DNA of 64,000 bases. Origin: Viola odorata. Lineage: Eukaryota > Streptophyta > Magnoliopsida > Malpighiales > Violaceae. Where the stretch lies: positions 14,254,564-14,318,563 of the forward strand of contig OY829541.1 in NCBI GenBank assembly GCA_963691705.1, read 5' to 3'. The notes below the pieces were generated by a model. It was not told the DNA's origin, did no database searches, and saw nothing but the letters and a program-made list of their open reading frames with translations. Below, one piece after another: positions 53,882 to 64,000 of this stretch (position 1 is its first letter; every line of letters starts with the position of its first letter). Position numbers and translations under genes: made by a program.

Positions 53882-53921
53882 CGTTGATCTGGTCAACTAT
53901 GAAAAGTCAACCAGATCAACG
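53882..53921. promoter_or_regulatory. 12-bp inverted repeat upstream of the Ogre-2 TATA box
   Basis: CGTTGATCTGGT (53882-53893) and its exact reverse complement ACCAGATCAACG (53910-53921), separated by 16 bp and ending 6 bp before TATTTAA. It could be a stem or a paired factor-binding site. Confidence 0.55.
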
Positions 53922-53927
53922 ATTGAC

Positions 53928-53934
53928 TATTTAA
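53928..53934 (+). promoter_or_regulatory. TATA-like box of Ogre-2 LTR
   Basis: TATTTAA in 'GACTATTTAAGTGCATGG', about 680 bp into the LTR, close to the TATA distance in Ogre-1 (717 bp). Confidence 0.5.
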
Positions 53935-54401
53935 GTGCATGGTGCACATGCACCGTAAGCACGAACCAGTAGCGGAGCAGGCCACCAAGCAGCCTGCTCC
54001 CGTCGTGTCCTAGCCGTTTCCTGTCCCGTCGATCATCATCACCCTCGACCTAGACCAGCCACCTCACGACCGTTTTTTCTTTAAATTCGTTTGGCTTGAT
54101 CTTGAGCAAATAAATTGCTTGTTTTTATGCCATTAATTCATGTGAATAATATAGATTAAATACACGCTTTCAATTTTAAAAATCGTTAGCTAGATTGAGT
54201 GAATTAATTAGTTGTCGATAATTAATGGTTTTGTCATTTTTTCGAAATTAAATTCGGTACGAGTCAAACTAAAAATTGAGGTTCGTACGGTCGAGAAGTC
54301 GTCGAAGAGACGAGCGTCTCGGTATGAATGGTTTTTGAAATGGCCACCTGTGGCCGGAGCTTGGCCGCCGGCAGTACGCCGGCGACCAAAGAAAGAGATG
54401 A

Positions 54402-54462
54402 TGAACAGTGCCAGGCTTCGGCACTGTTCACGCGGGAAAGGTGATGGGCCAAGCCCATCACC
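54402..54462 (+). other. Two strong adjacent hairpins in the Ogre-2 LTR
   Basis: Hairpin 1: TGAACAGTGCC / GGCACTGTTCA, 11-bp stem, 7-nt loop (54402-54430). Hairpin 2: GGTGATGGGC / GCCCATCACC, 10-bp stem, 3-nt loop (54440-54462). Ogre-1 has a weaker GGGCTTG...CAAGCCC pairing in the matching region (about 2178-2202). Confidence 0.75.
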
Positions 54463-54749
54463 ATTAAAATGTTTTCCTTGGGCAGGCACTATTCCTGGCC
54501 CATTTCAATTTTTCCTTTCATTTTTTTAATTAGGCCCAGCCCATTTTCAAATTCTTTCCGAGACTTCGGATCACACTTTTCCGTAAAAATAATTCGTATG
54601 CTTCGTATGATTATTTTTCGTACTATCAACTGTTTAATTTTCTGTACTTATCAACTGTTTAAATTATTTGCACTTTAAACTTCCGCAATTTACTTTTGGC
54701 AATTTAAATTCAATTATTCATTTTACCGCCTACATGGTCGGTCGCACTT

Positions 54750-54965
54750 TAATTATCGTAAATATCAACTGCTTTAATTTTTCGCAAGCTGCTGGAAATT
54801 CTTCCGCAATATCAACTATTTTATTTTTTGCAAATATCAATTATTTTATTTTCTGCAAATATCACTTGTTTATTTTCTGCAAATATCAATTGTTTTATTT
54901 TCTGCAAATATCACTTGTTTATTTTCTTCTTCCGCAAATATCAACTGTTTATTTTCTGCAAATCA
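54750..54965 (+). repeat. ~24-bp repeats 'TATCAACTGTTTTATTTTCTGCAAA'
   Basis: About eight imperfect units of 24-25 bp, each with TCAA/TCACT and ending TTTCTGCAAATA. Confidence 0.8.
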
Positions 54966-55037
54966 TCAAGCTGTTTTAATTCCCTGTAAATCGTCAACTA
55001 CATTTAATTTTTCTACACTTATCAAAACAACATTTAA

Positions 55038-55560
55038 ATTTCGTATGGGTCAAATAAATCATTTTTCGCATGCAATCAACTCAGCATTTAAATTTCGTAT
55101 GCGTTAAATAAATCATTTTTCGCATGCAATCAACTCAGCATTTAATTTTCGTATGCGTCAAATAAATCCTTTTTCGCATGTAATCAACTCAGCATTTAAT
55201 TTTCGTATGCGTTAAATCCATCATTTCTCGCATGCAATCATGTCAGCATTTAATTTTCGTATGCATCAAATAAATCATTTCTCGCATGCCATCATGTCAT
55301 CATTTAAATCTCGTATGCGTTAAATAAATCATTTCTCGCATGCAATCATGTCATCATTTAAATCTCGTATGCGTAAAATCAATCATTTTTCGCATGCAAT
55401 CAACTCAGCATTTAATTCTCGTACGCGTTCAATCCATCATTTCTCGCATACAATCAACTGTCATCATTTATTTTCCTGCACTTATCAAACTCAGCATTTA
55501 ATTCTCGTATGCGTAAAATCCATCATTTCTCGCATGCAATCAACTGTCATTTAAATTTTT
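55038..55560 (+). repeat. 54-bp tandem repeats in the Ogre-2 LTR
   Basis: Units starting TCGTATGCGT occur at 55041, 55095, 55149, 55203, 55257, 55311, 55365 and 55419, exactly 54 bp apart, then a diverged unit to about 55560. Each has TTCTCGCATGCAATCA. The strict spacing shows recent, indel-free amplification. Confidence 0.9.
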
Positions 55561-56480
55561 GCACTAATAAAATTGCTTATTTATTTCTCGAGCTATCGCT
55601 AATACTCTCACTTTGTAGGTTTTAATTTCAAGCTTCGCTCGAAAGTACGCCTTTCGTTCCTTTTTATTTATTCAACGCTTTTCGTAAATATCAATCGTAC
55701 GTATGATATATAGAATTGCTAGAACTAAAATCAACTCACATGAACAACGTGTTTAAAGACTTGCTTAAAATGCCATGTTCATATGATTTTAAATTCTCGC
55801 TTATATTGACTACATGTATATGGGGACTTTCGATCCCACATCGATTTATCATTTCAAAACCTCTCATTTAATCTGTACTCTGTTAGCAATCCATGATAGA
55901 ATCACGTAGTAATTAATTTAATCATGCATGGCCTAATGATGACATCGAGGGCGCTCATTCAGTCTTACAGAAAATTCAGTCCCATCATGTTACGTTCAAG
56001 AATAATCAATCGGTCTTGATAAACGGTAACCCCGTCCAAAAGATGTTCAAACGGTAACCCCGTTCAACGATTAATTATTTCTGAACGTCACGATCATAAA
56101 AAGACTAAAGTGACGATTCCTCTGAGGGTCCCCCTTTCAAAATAAAAATGCATTTTATCAAACACCTTTTTAAAACACCTCCCTCATCAACCGGTAACCA
56201 TTTTCGGATGTGACTCGGGTGCCTAACACCTTCCTGAGACCATAATACGACCCCGAACCTTTGTCTGGGGTCTAGACCCCTTTTTTGTGCCTTTAGTTTT
56301 TTTACTTATTATATTTCCTATGCCATGATGATTAAGGTTCCCTAAACCTAGCAACCAAATTAGGGTGGCGACTTCATTGCATGTTGCGAGGCATCTGTTT
56401 ACACTGAGCATTGTAAGGTCCCAAATTTCGTTGCACACTCGCGAATTATTTTTCGTAGATTTTCGTGGGGCGCGATAGTT

Positions 56481-56498
56481 TGGCGACTTCACTGGGGA
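56481..56498 (+). other. Ogre-2 primer-binding site
   Basis: TGGCGACTTCACTGGGGA just after the LTR, the form typical of Ogre-type elements. Ogre primers are described as tRNA-Arg; the match was not verified here. Confidence 0.7.
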
Positions 56499-57022
56499 AT
56501 GTTTTAGGGTCGGAGCCGGTTTTATCTTTTTAGAGAGGTGTTTTATTTGTTTATTTATTTTATTTACTTTGAATAATTGCTGGTCTGTTCATTTATTTGC
56601 TTTATCAATTGTCATATGCATTTCATAGCGCCCTACACCCAGAGGACAATTACCAAAATAGGAGGGTAGTAGTGACGCCCTAGGACACGTGTCCTAGAGA
56701 GTGTTCACCAACCCCAACTCGGATGAACCCCTAAAGCCAGTCGAAAGGTTACTCGATTTCGCAAGGAATCGGGACACTAGATGACACTTTAGGGACCTTT
56801 TCATGGTATCATCCTGGAACCGTTCAAGCCAGTTAGAGGTGTCGTAATCAAAGCCCCAGCACGTGCATCATGATTATACCTGTTTGTCGTGGCTCTATTT
56901 GTCTTGTTGACATATTGACGTGACTTTTCTGTTGTACGAACTGCGGATTTCTCACACACACAGTTTACTTAGCACTTAAAATTTTATTTTTTGTCCCACA
57001 GGACCCATTTTGCTCATTCGCT

Positions 57023-58739
57023 ATGACAGCACCTACGTTACTTTCATTTGATATTTTCGGGGGACGAAGCTTCGACGATCAAGCTGCCCGAGGAGACCTG
57101 TTAGAACAGGGATTCGCCCCTGACATCACCACTAAAATCAAAGTAGAGGTTGTAGACTTTGATTTAACTAGGATTCGGATGTTAAGAAATGAGCTGACTA
57201 AAGATGAGGAGACACAGTTTGAGGGTAGTTATGGAAAACTACTGACCTTAGTGGACATGAAAACTGATTGGGGTTGCATCCGGGCAGCCCTAAAGTTTTG
57301 GGATCCCTATTATCGTTGCTTCTCTTTCGACAAAGGAGTAGATTTGACTCCCACACTCGAGGAGTACTCAGCTCTGATGTGCTTCACATCTCCCATATCA
57401 ACCATCTACCAGAACGTCCGACTGGACTCTGCGAGTGTAAAAATAAGACTCGACAAGCTATTAGGAATCACTACTCGTGTCAAGGAGGGTGACTACTTCT
57501 GGTGCTGGTCGGATATCAAGGCCCGATTTCAACTGTCTAATGGAGCAAGGCGCTTAAGGATTCTGGCCTTTGCCATTGTAGGATTCGTCCTTTTTTCCGA
57601 GGATGAGAAACGCCATCGACTTTTCAGCAGCCAACATCTTTTACGAGATGGAGGAAAATGCCATCAATCCTACAACAGCCATCTTGGCCGAGACCTTTCT
57701 CTCCTTGGACTCTTGCCGAAGAAGAGAGAAAGGGAGGCTTACATACTGCACCCAGTTACTGACAGTATGGTTGGTCAGCCACTTCAAACAAATTCCTGAT
57801 CAGTCCATCTTCTTCGAAAGCTACATCAGGTCGTGCCCTCTACTCAGAGTTATCAACGCAATGACCACGGATAGATGGGAGATGGAAAATAAGGACGTCT
57901 AGATTAACCGATTCATAAACCTCTCAGAAGAGGACTTCAGTTGGCATGCCAAGTGGCTGCGAACCTCCGATCCCATCGTCTGCTATGGACCCCTACCTTG
58001 GGTTCCTTTAATCGGAGCATGGGGATGTACTTACTACTGCCTTGCCCTCGTACTCAGGCAGTTTTGCATCACCCAAATCATTCCAGTGACTTTCGGCATG
58101 ACAAAATCAGATCTGCCACACACTGGAGAAAATTAGAACATCCAGGTGTATGCCCAAGACTGGGCCCACCCCTTTTGTCTCAAAGGACGCGTTGCCCCTG
58201 CAGCAACGATACCACAATATCCACAGTGGAGATTGAAGCGATTCAACGACAATGTCTTACCACACCCAGAAAATCAGAAACCGATGGAAGAGGAAAGGGA
58301 ATCACAAGTAAGTGGAGGAATGGATGCTATGGCTTACGCACAAATGGTAGAGCAAATGCGAGCAGCGCAGGAGGAGCGAGATCTGATGACAGAGGAAAGA
58401 GATACCGCTGAAGCACGTCAATGCTACGCAGAAGTCCAGATGAATGAGTTGGACAGGCGTAACAAGGATTTTGTCCAAGTACAAGCAGTAAAATAGAAGG
58501 TGGCCCTCAGGGCCTTTAAAGAACGCTTGAGCAGCGAAACCCGCAAGAAAGAAGCGTCGAGTGCCATAATCCAAGACAGGGATTCGACGATAAGGGTCTT
58601 GACTACTCGCACAGATTTGGGGGATAGGAAAAGTCAGGCACTGCAAAGCCGAATTACCGCATTAGAAGCCAAGATAGACATGCAGAAAGGGGAGTTGGCT
58701 TCAATGGAGTACCTTTGGCAGGAGAACTCTGACGTCTAG
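57023..58739 (+). pseudogene. Ogre-2 ORF1 (DUF7745-like), one frameshift and three stops
   Basis: ATG at 57023 ('MTAPTLLSFDIF') opens 190 good codons with 'GCIRAALKFWDPYYR', 'FTSPISTIYQN' and 'WCWSDIKARFQ'. A frameshift near 57600 moves the reading to the frame starting 'IDFSAANIFYEMEENAINP', which holds to 58737 with TAG at 57900, about 58134 and 58494. The second half includes 'QFCITQII', 'LPHPENQKPMEEE' and a long Glu/Arg/Gln coiled coil ending 'ASMEYLWQENSDV'. About 570 codons in all, matching Ogre-1 ORF1. It keeps the Arg codon that became TGA in Ogre-1. Role unknown; the fold resembles plant mobile-domain proteins. Confidence 0.75.
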
Positions 58740-59504
58740 GATTGACATCTTCGTAGAAAGACTCAGATATCGGCAAACCTTTTCTTTTTCATGTAAATAG
58801 GATCCCTAAGTTCATCTAGTCTAGCCATTTTTGATGAATTTAGGTAGTTGGCTAGTTTACTACATCTTGTAAACACTTTTAATAAAGTCGTACCTTTCTC
58901 GGATATTTATTAAATCACCTTCATCTGATACCACTTAAAAGACCATCACAAAAAGGAAATCCCTTCGGGATAAAACACAATCGTTTCACCCAAAAAACTA
59001 AAAAATCAGACCAAACATTCAAAATCAGCCGAGTATTACCCACTCATAGCCAGATCCTCTCAGTTTATCACAAGAAACTCCAAGTTCATAGCATAGATTG
59101 TCGTCCCTCCCCTCGGTTGGGTTCACCAGGCATCAGGCCCTGCATTGTTGAAAGCATAGTGTGAAAGAGATCCTCCTAGCATGGCGGCATTGGTTGCCCC
59201 TGCTGATTTGGGTTTCACCGATAGCATCTCCGATTGCTTCACAACGTTGGAATGAACAGAGGCTTCCTTCGTATCTTGTCAACAGCTGGGATATCTCGCC
59301 TCTCCGACCGCCCTGAAAATATCAAGTGAAAGGAAGCCGGAAAAGTGAATGAGCAAATGTGGAGACCTCGGGATTGCACATCACCTGTGTATCCTCACTT
59401 GTACTTACTCTTTTTTGTGTTTTTCCCTTTTTCGGGTTCACCATAGCTCCTTGGAAGCAAGCTACTCCACACAGGCTCCCTGTAACTAGACTTCAAAAAC
59501 GAAA
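58740..59504. other. Spacer between ORF1 and gag (Ogre-2)
   Basis: About 765 bp with no supported gene. It has several stop-rich frames and 'TTTTTCGGGTTCACC' near the gag start. Confidence 0.5.
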
Positions 59505-60390
59505 ATGACTGAACAGGCTAAGGCCAATGAAGCACTAACGAACAGAATAGCAGAACTAGAAGAACGAGTTCGAGCATTGCAAACTAAAAAAGGATGGGGT
59601 CCTTCGTCAACCCCACCATCTTCTGTTCAGTGGAAGTGGCAGGATCCCTAGATTTATCCCAACCCTACAGCTGCAGTAGGTACAACCAGACAGTGTTCCC
59701 ACCTATCTCAAGGCTGTTCTACCCAAATCATAATTTCGGGACCATCAGAAACTAAGCTTCCGGGAAGCGATCCGACACAGCCACAATCCTCTCTTGAGTA
59801 TTCACCGACCATGGGTTTTGGCACCATTAGTGCGAAAGGGTCGAGTATTAATCAATTGAGCCTACTAGAGGAAAAACTAAGAGCTATTGACAGATATGAC
59901 CCTAGGGATCCCGCCACTAAAAGCATGATGCTACAAATTGCGATGCCTCAGAAATTCAAGATTCCACAACTCGAGAGTTACGCGAGGATTGAACGCCCCA
60001 AAACTCGCCTCAACATCCACCACAACGAAATGTCTGAACAATACAAGCTCGATGTAGAAATCACACCTAACCGTTCTGATTTGCAAAATCTGGAGAAAAG
60101 GGTCGAGGAATCAGTAAAAGCTTATGCTCAGAGATGGAAAGAACTAGCTGCAAGGATTTCTTCTCCTTTGGATGACAGGGAACTCTTGTCAATTTTTGTG
60201 AAAACCTTTAAAGCTCCCTACTATGCTTATCTTACCCTCGGTCCGTCGAGTAGCTTCCTCGACATGGTCCGGATTGCTGAGAGAATAAAGCAAGAGATTA
60301 ATTCAGGAAGGATCATCATTCCTACGCCAGAGGCGACGCCTATCATAAGGAGAGACGTTGGCTTTGTCTCTCCCCAACCTAATCACAGGT
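59505..60390 (+). pseudogene. gag: Ogre-2 gag, internally deleted
   Basis: ATG at 59505 ('MTEQAKANEALTNRIAELEE', a short coiled coil) is followed by a TAG at about 59649; the frame then stays open to 60388-60390. The core has 'QLSLLEEKLRAIDRYD', 'MPQKFKIPQLESY', then, after an apparent deletion, 'EITPNRSDLQNLEKR', 'VKAYAQRWKELAARI' and 'LGPSSSFLDMVRIAERIKQE', the pattern of Ogre-type gag. The expected 'CP..H...Y' segment and the 'A...W' core between the first and second halves are missing. It cannot make normal gag. Confidence 0.75.
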
Positions 60391-61220
60391 GACCTTTCCC
60401 GCCACCTCCCCCTTATTTGTCACCACCACCATATCCTTCCCCATCACTATATCGACCCACAGTTTTTCCTTTTCCACCAACGCCCGTTGCTAACAGGGCT
60501 CCCTAAAACCCTACGCCATCTCTACATTACCCATCACCTCCAAAACAAATACCGCGACTTACACAACCTAGACCATGTAAACCGCCAAATAAACCAAGAC
60601 ACCAAAATAAGCATTGGGATCGGGGACCATTGCCTCTACTTCCCGTTCCTTTGGGGGAGATTTAAGAGCACCTTTTGGCCGCTAAACAAATTGCACCCAC
60701 CCCAATCCAACCTTTACAGCCTCTTTACCCGAAGTGGTACGATCATAATGCTAGATGTGAGTACCATGCCGGAGCTCAAGGTCACACGATAGAAAATTGC
60801 TCTGCCCTAAAAGGAAAGGTTCACCACTTGATCAAATGTGGATGGATCTCTTTCGAGGATTTAACCGAAAGACCCGCACAACCTAGGCCCTCCAATCCAC
60901 CAAGGGAGCCAAATCAAGTACCAATACCGCCACTCCCACTCCCCGCGGGGGAAATATACAAACATCTCATCACAGCTGGACAGATTGTGCCAATCCCGGC
61001 CCAACCTCTACAACCTCCCTACCCAAAGTGGTATGATCCTAATGCTAGATGCGAGTATCATGCTGGAGCCCAGGGCCACATGCTAGAAAAATACTTTACC
61101 TTTAAGAGAAAATTTAATCACTTGATCAAGAGTGGATGGGTCTCCTTCAAGGGCTTAGCGAAAGGACCTAACACGGCCATCGACCCTCTCCCAAACCGTG
61201 CCTCAGGGGTGAAGGTATAA
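60391..61220 (+). pseudogene. gag: Ogre-2 gag C-terminus with duplicated zinc-knuckle-like module
   Basis: The frame 60675-61220 has two tandem modules. The first is 'YPKWYDHNARCEYHAGAQGH' followed by 'ENCSALKGKV' and 'LIKCGWISF'. The second is 'YPKWYDPNARCEYHAGAQGH', but with 'EKYFTFKRKF' in place of the Cys-containing stretch. The C-x2-H...GH-x4-C arrangement is the knuckle used by this lineage in place of CCHC; the second module has lost its last Cys. Upstream, 60391-60674 is Pro-rich and out of frame. No protease active-site motif follows in the next 400 bp. Confidence 0.7.
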
Positions 61221-61580
61221 ATGCTATTTCGATGGAAACGGTTGAGAAGACTTGTGAGTTAGAGACAGTTGACACCGTCAATAACGGTCCTCTCACCTCT
61301 TGTTCCCGCAAATATATATCTCAAGCTGGGCCAGTAACAAGTGAATTTGCTGATACTAGGGGCATGACATGGAAGGCAGAATGTATCCCCACATCAAAGC
61401 CACATTCTCCCTCGCAGTTGAAATCGTCAATATGAATCCTACCGTGGTTAGTATAGCTTCAGATTCCTGTATTGATGCTCCGGGAGAAGAAGAGTCGTCG
61501 CCTGGTTCAGTCATTTTCGTAAGGAAGTCAGGGGAGTCTGTGTGCAACTGGACCATCACCATGCTTCCGGATGTCTCTCT
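61221..61580 (+). pseudogene. Remnant between gag and the intron (Ogre-2), protease not recognisable
   Basis: Short frames (61232-61435 and 61369-61580) without a retropepsin D-S/T/N-G motif. The protease normally found here is deleted or beyond recognition. Confidence 0.4.
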
Positions 61581-61726
61581 GTAATTACTCCTTTTAGAAA
61601 AATATATGTTTGCACGTTTTCTCACGAGAACATTTTTGTAGGAACTCACGTTCCCCTTTTGTTAAAAATCAAATATATATGCAATTTTCATTTTACGCAT
61701 CTCCTCTTTTCGCACTTTTATTTCAG
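61581..61726 (+). other. Candidate Ogre intron before RT (146 bp)
   Basis: GTAATT donor at 61581 and T-rich tract with TTTTATTTCAG acceptor at 61716-61726. Ogre elements are known to carry a spliced intron between protease and RT. Position, size and the U-rich body fit. The exons on both sides are damaged, so splicing could not restore a protein here. Confidence 0.55.
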
Positions 61727-62625
61727 GATGAATGTTAGTTCGGATTGTCTTGATAAAACCTTTGTCTTTACTGGTGAAGAAATCATCGCTACGACCGAAG
61801 ACAAAGCCGAAATCTCTGACGAATTGGCCCATTTACTAGAAAGTTCGGAAAAGGAAATAACCCCTCATCGGGAGGAGTTGGACGAAGTAAATTTGGGGGC
61901 AAGCAACGAGAATTAGAAGTTGGTTAAGATCAGAACCACCTTGGATATAATCCAGAGAGAGGTTAATTTCCCTCCTCAAAAACTATTCGAACGTATTTAC
62001 ATGGTCATACGCCGATATGCCAGGTCTTGATCCCGGGATAGGTGAGCATCGCATCCCCTTGAAACCTGAGTTTAAACCTGTCAAACAAAAGCTTGAAGAA
62101 AATCATCCAAAAATAATAGTCACTCACAAAGACTGGCATGACATGCTTCCTTTCGCACTGCATGCTTACCGGATAGCAACTCGGACGTCCACAGGGGCAA
62201 CTCCCTATTCATTAGTTTACGGCATGGAAGCCGTCATCCCTCTAGAGGTAGAAATCCCTTCTCTGAGAATCCTGGCAGAGTCTGAAGTAGAAGAATCGGA
62301 TTGGGCAAGAGTGAGGTACGAGCAGTTGAACCTCCTTCCCGAAAAGCACTTGGCCGTTATCTGCCATGCACAATTATATCAGCAAAGAATGGCCAACGCT
62401 TATAATAAGAAAGTGTGACCTCGCAAGTTCGAGGCTGGGGATTTAGTGTTGAAGAAAATTCTCCCTCATTAGGAGGCTAGTCAAGGAAAGTGGGCCCCAA
62501 GGTACGAGGGCCCGTATCTGGTCAAAAGTGCATTCTCAGGGGGTGCCCTGATGCTAACCAACATGGATGGAGACGATCTCCTGAGACCGATAAATGTCGA
62601 TGCAGTCAAGAGATACTTCGCCTGA
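61727..62625 (+). pseudogene. pol: Ogre-2 pol: RT start fused to integrase tail by deletion
   Basis: After the intron: 'DKTFVFTGEEIIATTEDKAEI' to a TAG at 61914, then a shifted frame with 'FTWSYADMPGLDPGIGEHRI' and 'KPVKQKLE', the opening of RT. Directly after, at about 62094, the sequence becomes 'THKDWHDMLPFALHAYRIAT', the distal integrase, and runs through 'GATPYSLVYGMEAVIPLE' and 'GKWAPRYEGPYLVKSAFS' to TGA at 62623-62625. RT, RNase H and the integrase core (about 3 kb) are absent. The frame 62017-62418 crosses the joint without a stop by chance. TGA at 62416 and TAG near 62470 break the tail. Confidence 0.85.
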
Positions 62626-64000
62626 AGCATCACAAACCGAGCGTTCAGCCAGACCAAGGACATAGGGTTTTATCATGACAATCTAGCACAAACATTTGTC
62701 CTGAAATTAATAAAACAAGTTTTTTTCAGGAGATGCTTATTATTTTAAAATTTATTGTCCCCTTCTTTTTCTTAAAATCGTGAGATGACAAAAGGAAGCA
62801 TGGCATAGATGGCTCCCCGGGAGTAGCTCGGGACGTAAGACACGTCACTTAGACTAACGCCACTAATCAATTTTAAGTTTTGCAGGGACGTAAGGTCTCA
62901 CACCTCAGCTCGTCATCACGATAGAACTAGGGAGTTCCGCTCGTAGCAGCTCTTGAATTGCCGCGGCAGACCGCCTTCAAGAGCGAATCAGGAAAGATTT
63001 TAAGACAAACCATCACCATCTAAAGTGAAATTTCTTTTCCTCGCAGTGCTACCAGCGTAGCCGGCATCGCAAACAACCGGTCTCAAAGGACTGAAGGCTG
63101 GACCAAAGTCACAAAGCCCATCCGACACCGGCCGAGCTGTCGGAATGCTAGCAACATTGGCTCCCCTCTCCGTTCACCTATTCGGAGGAGCTCATCACCA
63201 AAACGCCATGGTCGCCCAGCGCACCTTTGCAGGCAGAACTCCTGGAAAAAGCACGGCAAAAAGCTGTCCTCCTAGGACCACCATCAACATACTTAATACG
63301 GTCTGGTTCAAGAAGTTTCCCGACATCCGCACCATGATCAACACGGTGAAGATCAATCCTTTAGATGAGGGATAGCCAGGCTGCAAGTATCGTCCACGCC
63401 GAGGTAGGAGCTCCGGCAAAGCATCTAAAAGCAAAGCCATCATCAACCAACGTCCGATGCCAATCACGCTGCAGTGACCCACGGATGACCCGTCTAAAAG
63501 GGAGAGCTTAAAACTTATCAATCACATTACTTTTGCTAAACAAGTTATCTTGCATTTACTCCTCATTAGTTCTCGCCATATCTTTTTCAGGGACCGGGTC
63601 ACCCCCATTCGTTGCCTGCAGAAGAACGGTAAGCATACGCCCTTGCAGCCCCGCTACACATCACGGGGACAGAGGGTTTTCCCCTTTATCCTCGAGCAAC
63701 CACGAAGCCAATCAGCGAAGGTCCAGCAGGACCGGCAAGCAAATAAACCGAATGTGTATCTCGTCCTCGCTACGGCTCGGATCGGCAGTTCCCGCAAAGC
63801 AGCTGAAAAAGAAACCAATCAAAGCAAAGCGTCCCAGAACTGGGACCACGTCGTAGACACCCTCGAAAGGCCGGGCTAAAGGAAGGGAGAATCCCTGAAC
63901 TTATCTCATTTTCGTTTTCAAATTAATTTCCCTTTCTGCTCTGTTGTCCCCTCTGCATCTCACAGGGACTTGAAGCATCTCACTGTCATCCGCATGGAGC
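62626..64000 (+). other. Ogre-2 3' untranslated region (runs off window)
   Basis: Non-coding, starting like the Ogre-1 3' region. Open frames near 63145-63375 and 63533-63879 overlap on both strands and match nothing recognised. No 3' LTR is reached before 64000. Confidence 0.6.

Larger units (their letters stand above)
53249..56477 (+). repeat. Ogre-2 5' LTR (about 3.2 kb)
   Basis: TGTTGGTACCCG... to about 56477 (GCGCGATA; the expected CA end reads TA). It contains a TATA-like box at 53928, a pair of hairpins (54402-54462) and two minisatellites (54750-54965, 55038-55560). The right edge is inferred from the primer site. No gene in it is supported. Confidence 0.7.
53249..64000 (+). mobile_element. 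Ogre-2: Ogre-like element, internally deleted, right end outside window
   Basis: LTR 53249-56477, primer site 56481-56498, ORF1 57023-58739, gag 59505-60390, duplicated zinc-knuckle region, a candidate pro/RT intron, and a short pol in which the start of RT is joined directly to the integrase tail. This is the Ogre plan (long LTR, ORF1 before gag, intron before RT) with protease, most of RT, RNase H and the integrase core deleted. The LTR start (TGTTGGTACCCGAATTTTGA) resembles that of Ogre-1, so they are relatives. Confidence 0.8.

Noticed and set aside
57023..58739. A host plant mobile-domain gene
   Set aside because: It sits between an LTR/primer site and gag, is repeated at the same position in Ogre-1, and is broken; it is an element ORF1.
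63145..63879. Overlapping small frames near the right end
   Set aside because: They overlap on both strands, lack domain similarity, and lie in the Ogre-2 3' region.

Overview
The window is wholly plant repetitive DNA: nested Ty3/gypsy LTR retrotransposons from a flowering plant with a repeat-rich genome. I read it as a dicot, but cannot name the family. No ordinary host gene, tRNA, rRNA or CRISPR is visible. The signs are LTRs, primer-binding sites, decayed gag/pol frames full of in-frame stops, many of them CGA to TGA, and insertions within insertions.

Layout. 1-982: a truncated gag piece and an Athila-like tail. 983-53248: an Ogre-like element (Ogre-1) with 5' LTR (983 to about 2930), an extra ORF1 (3253-4992) whose 3' half is tandemly duplicated, a minisatellite, then a long interruption. 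Its pol resumes only as the RNase H-integrase tail (48748-50062), followed by a 3' region with 53-bp repeats and a 3' LTR stub (52991-53248). Inside it lie two related Tat-type elements in head-to-head orientation: Tat-L (7642-34396, minus strand) and Tat-R (34397-48747, plus strand). Tat-L is itself interrupted by an Athila-like element without pol, in an LTR-internal-LTR-internal-LTR array (21482-31416, exact 5-bp duplication AGTAG), and by a 1.1-kb foreign fragment (17021-18171). 53249-64000: a second Ogre-like element (Ogre-2), inserted in the Ogre-1 3' LTR and running off the window.

Most interesting part. Between pol and the 3' LTR, both Tat copies carry the same cassette of four genes (here named A-D) on the strand opposite to gag-pol. 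A is a 127-residue protein. B is a small proline/acidic-rich protein. C and D are paralogues with a putative gypsy-type transposon domain (PF04195-like) and a coiled-coil tail. Genes A, B and D have TATA-like boxes at nearly the same distance from the ATG in both copies. C and D contain short GT-AG introns at matching positions. Six copies of a roughly 80-bp repeat separate the cassette from the convergent pol end. The sequence next to the 3' LTR recurs between genes A and B in both copies.

All assignments come from reading the sequence and comparing copies within the window. No database search was run. Family names (Ogre, Tat, Athila, PF04195, DUF7745) are from motif recognition and carry the stated confidence.
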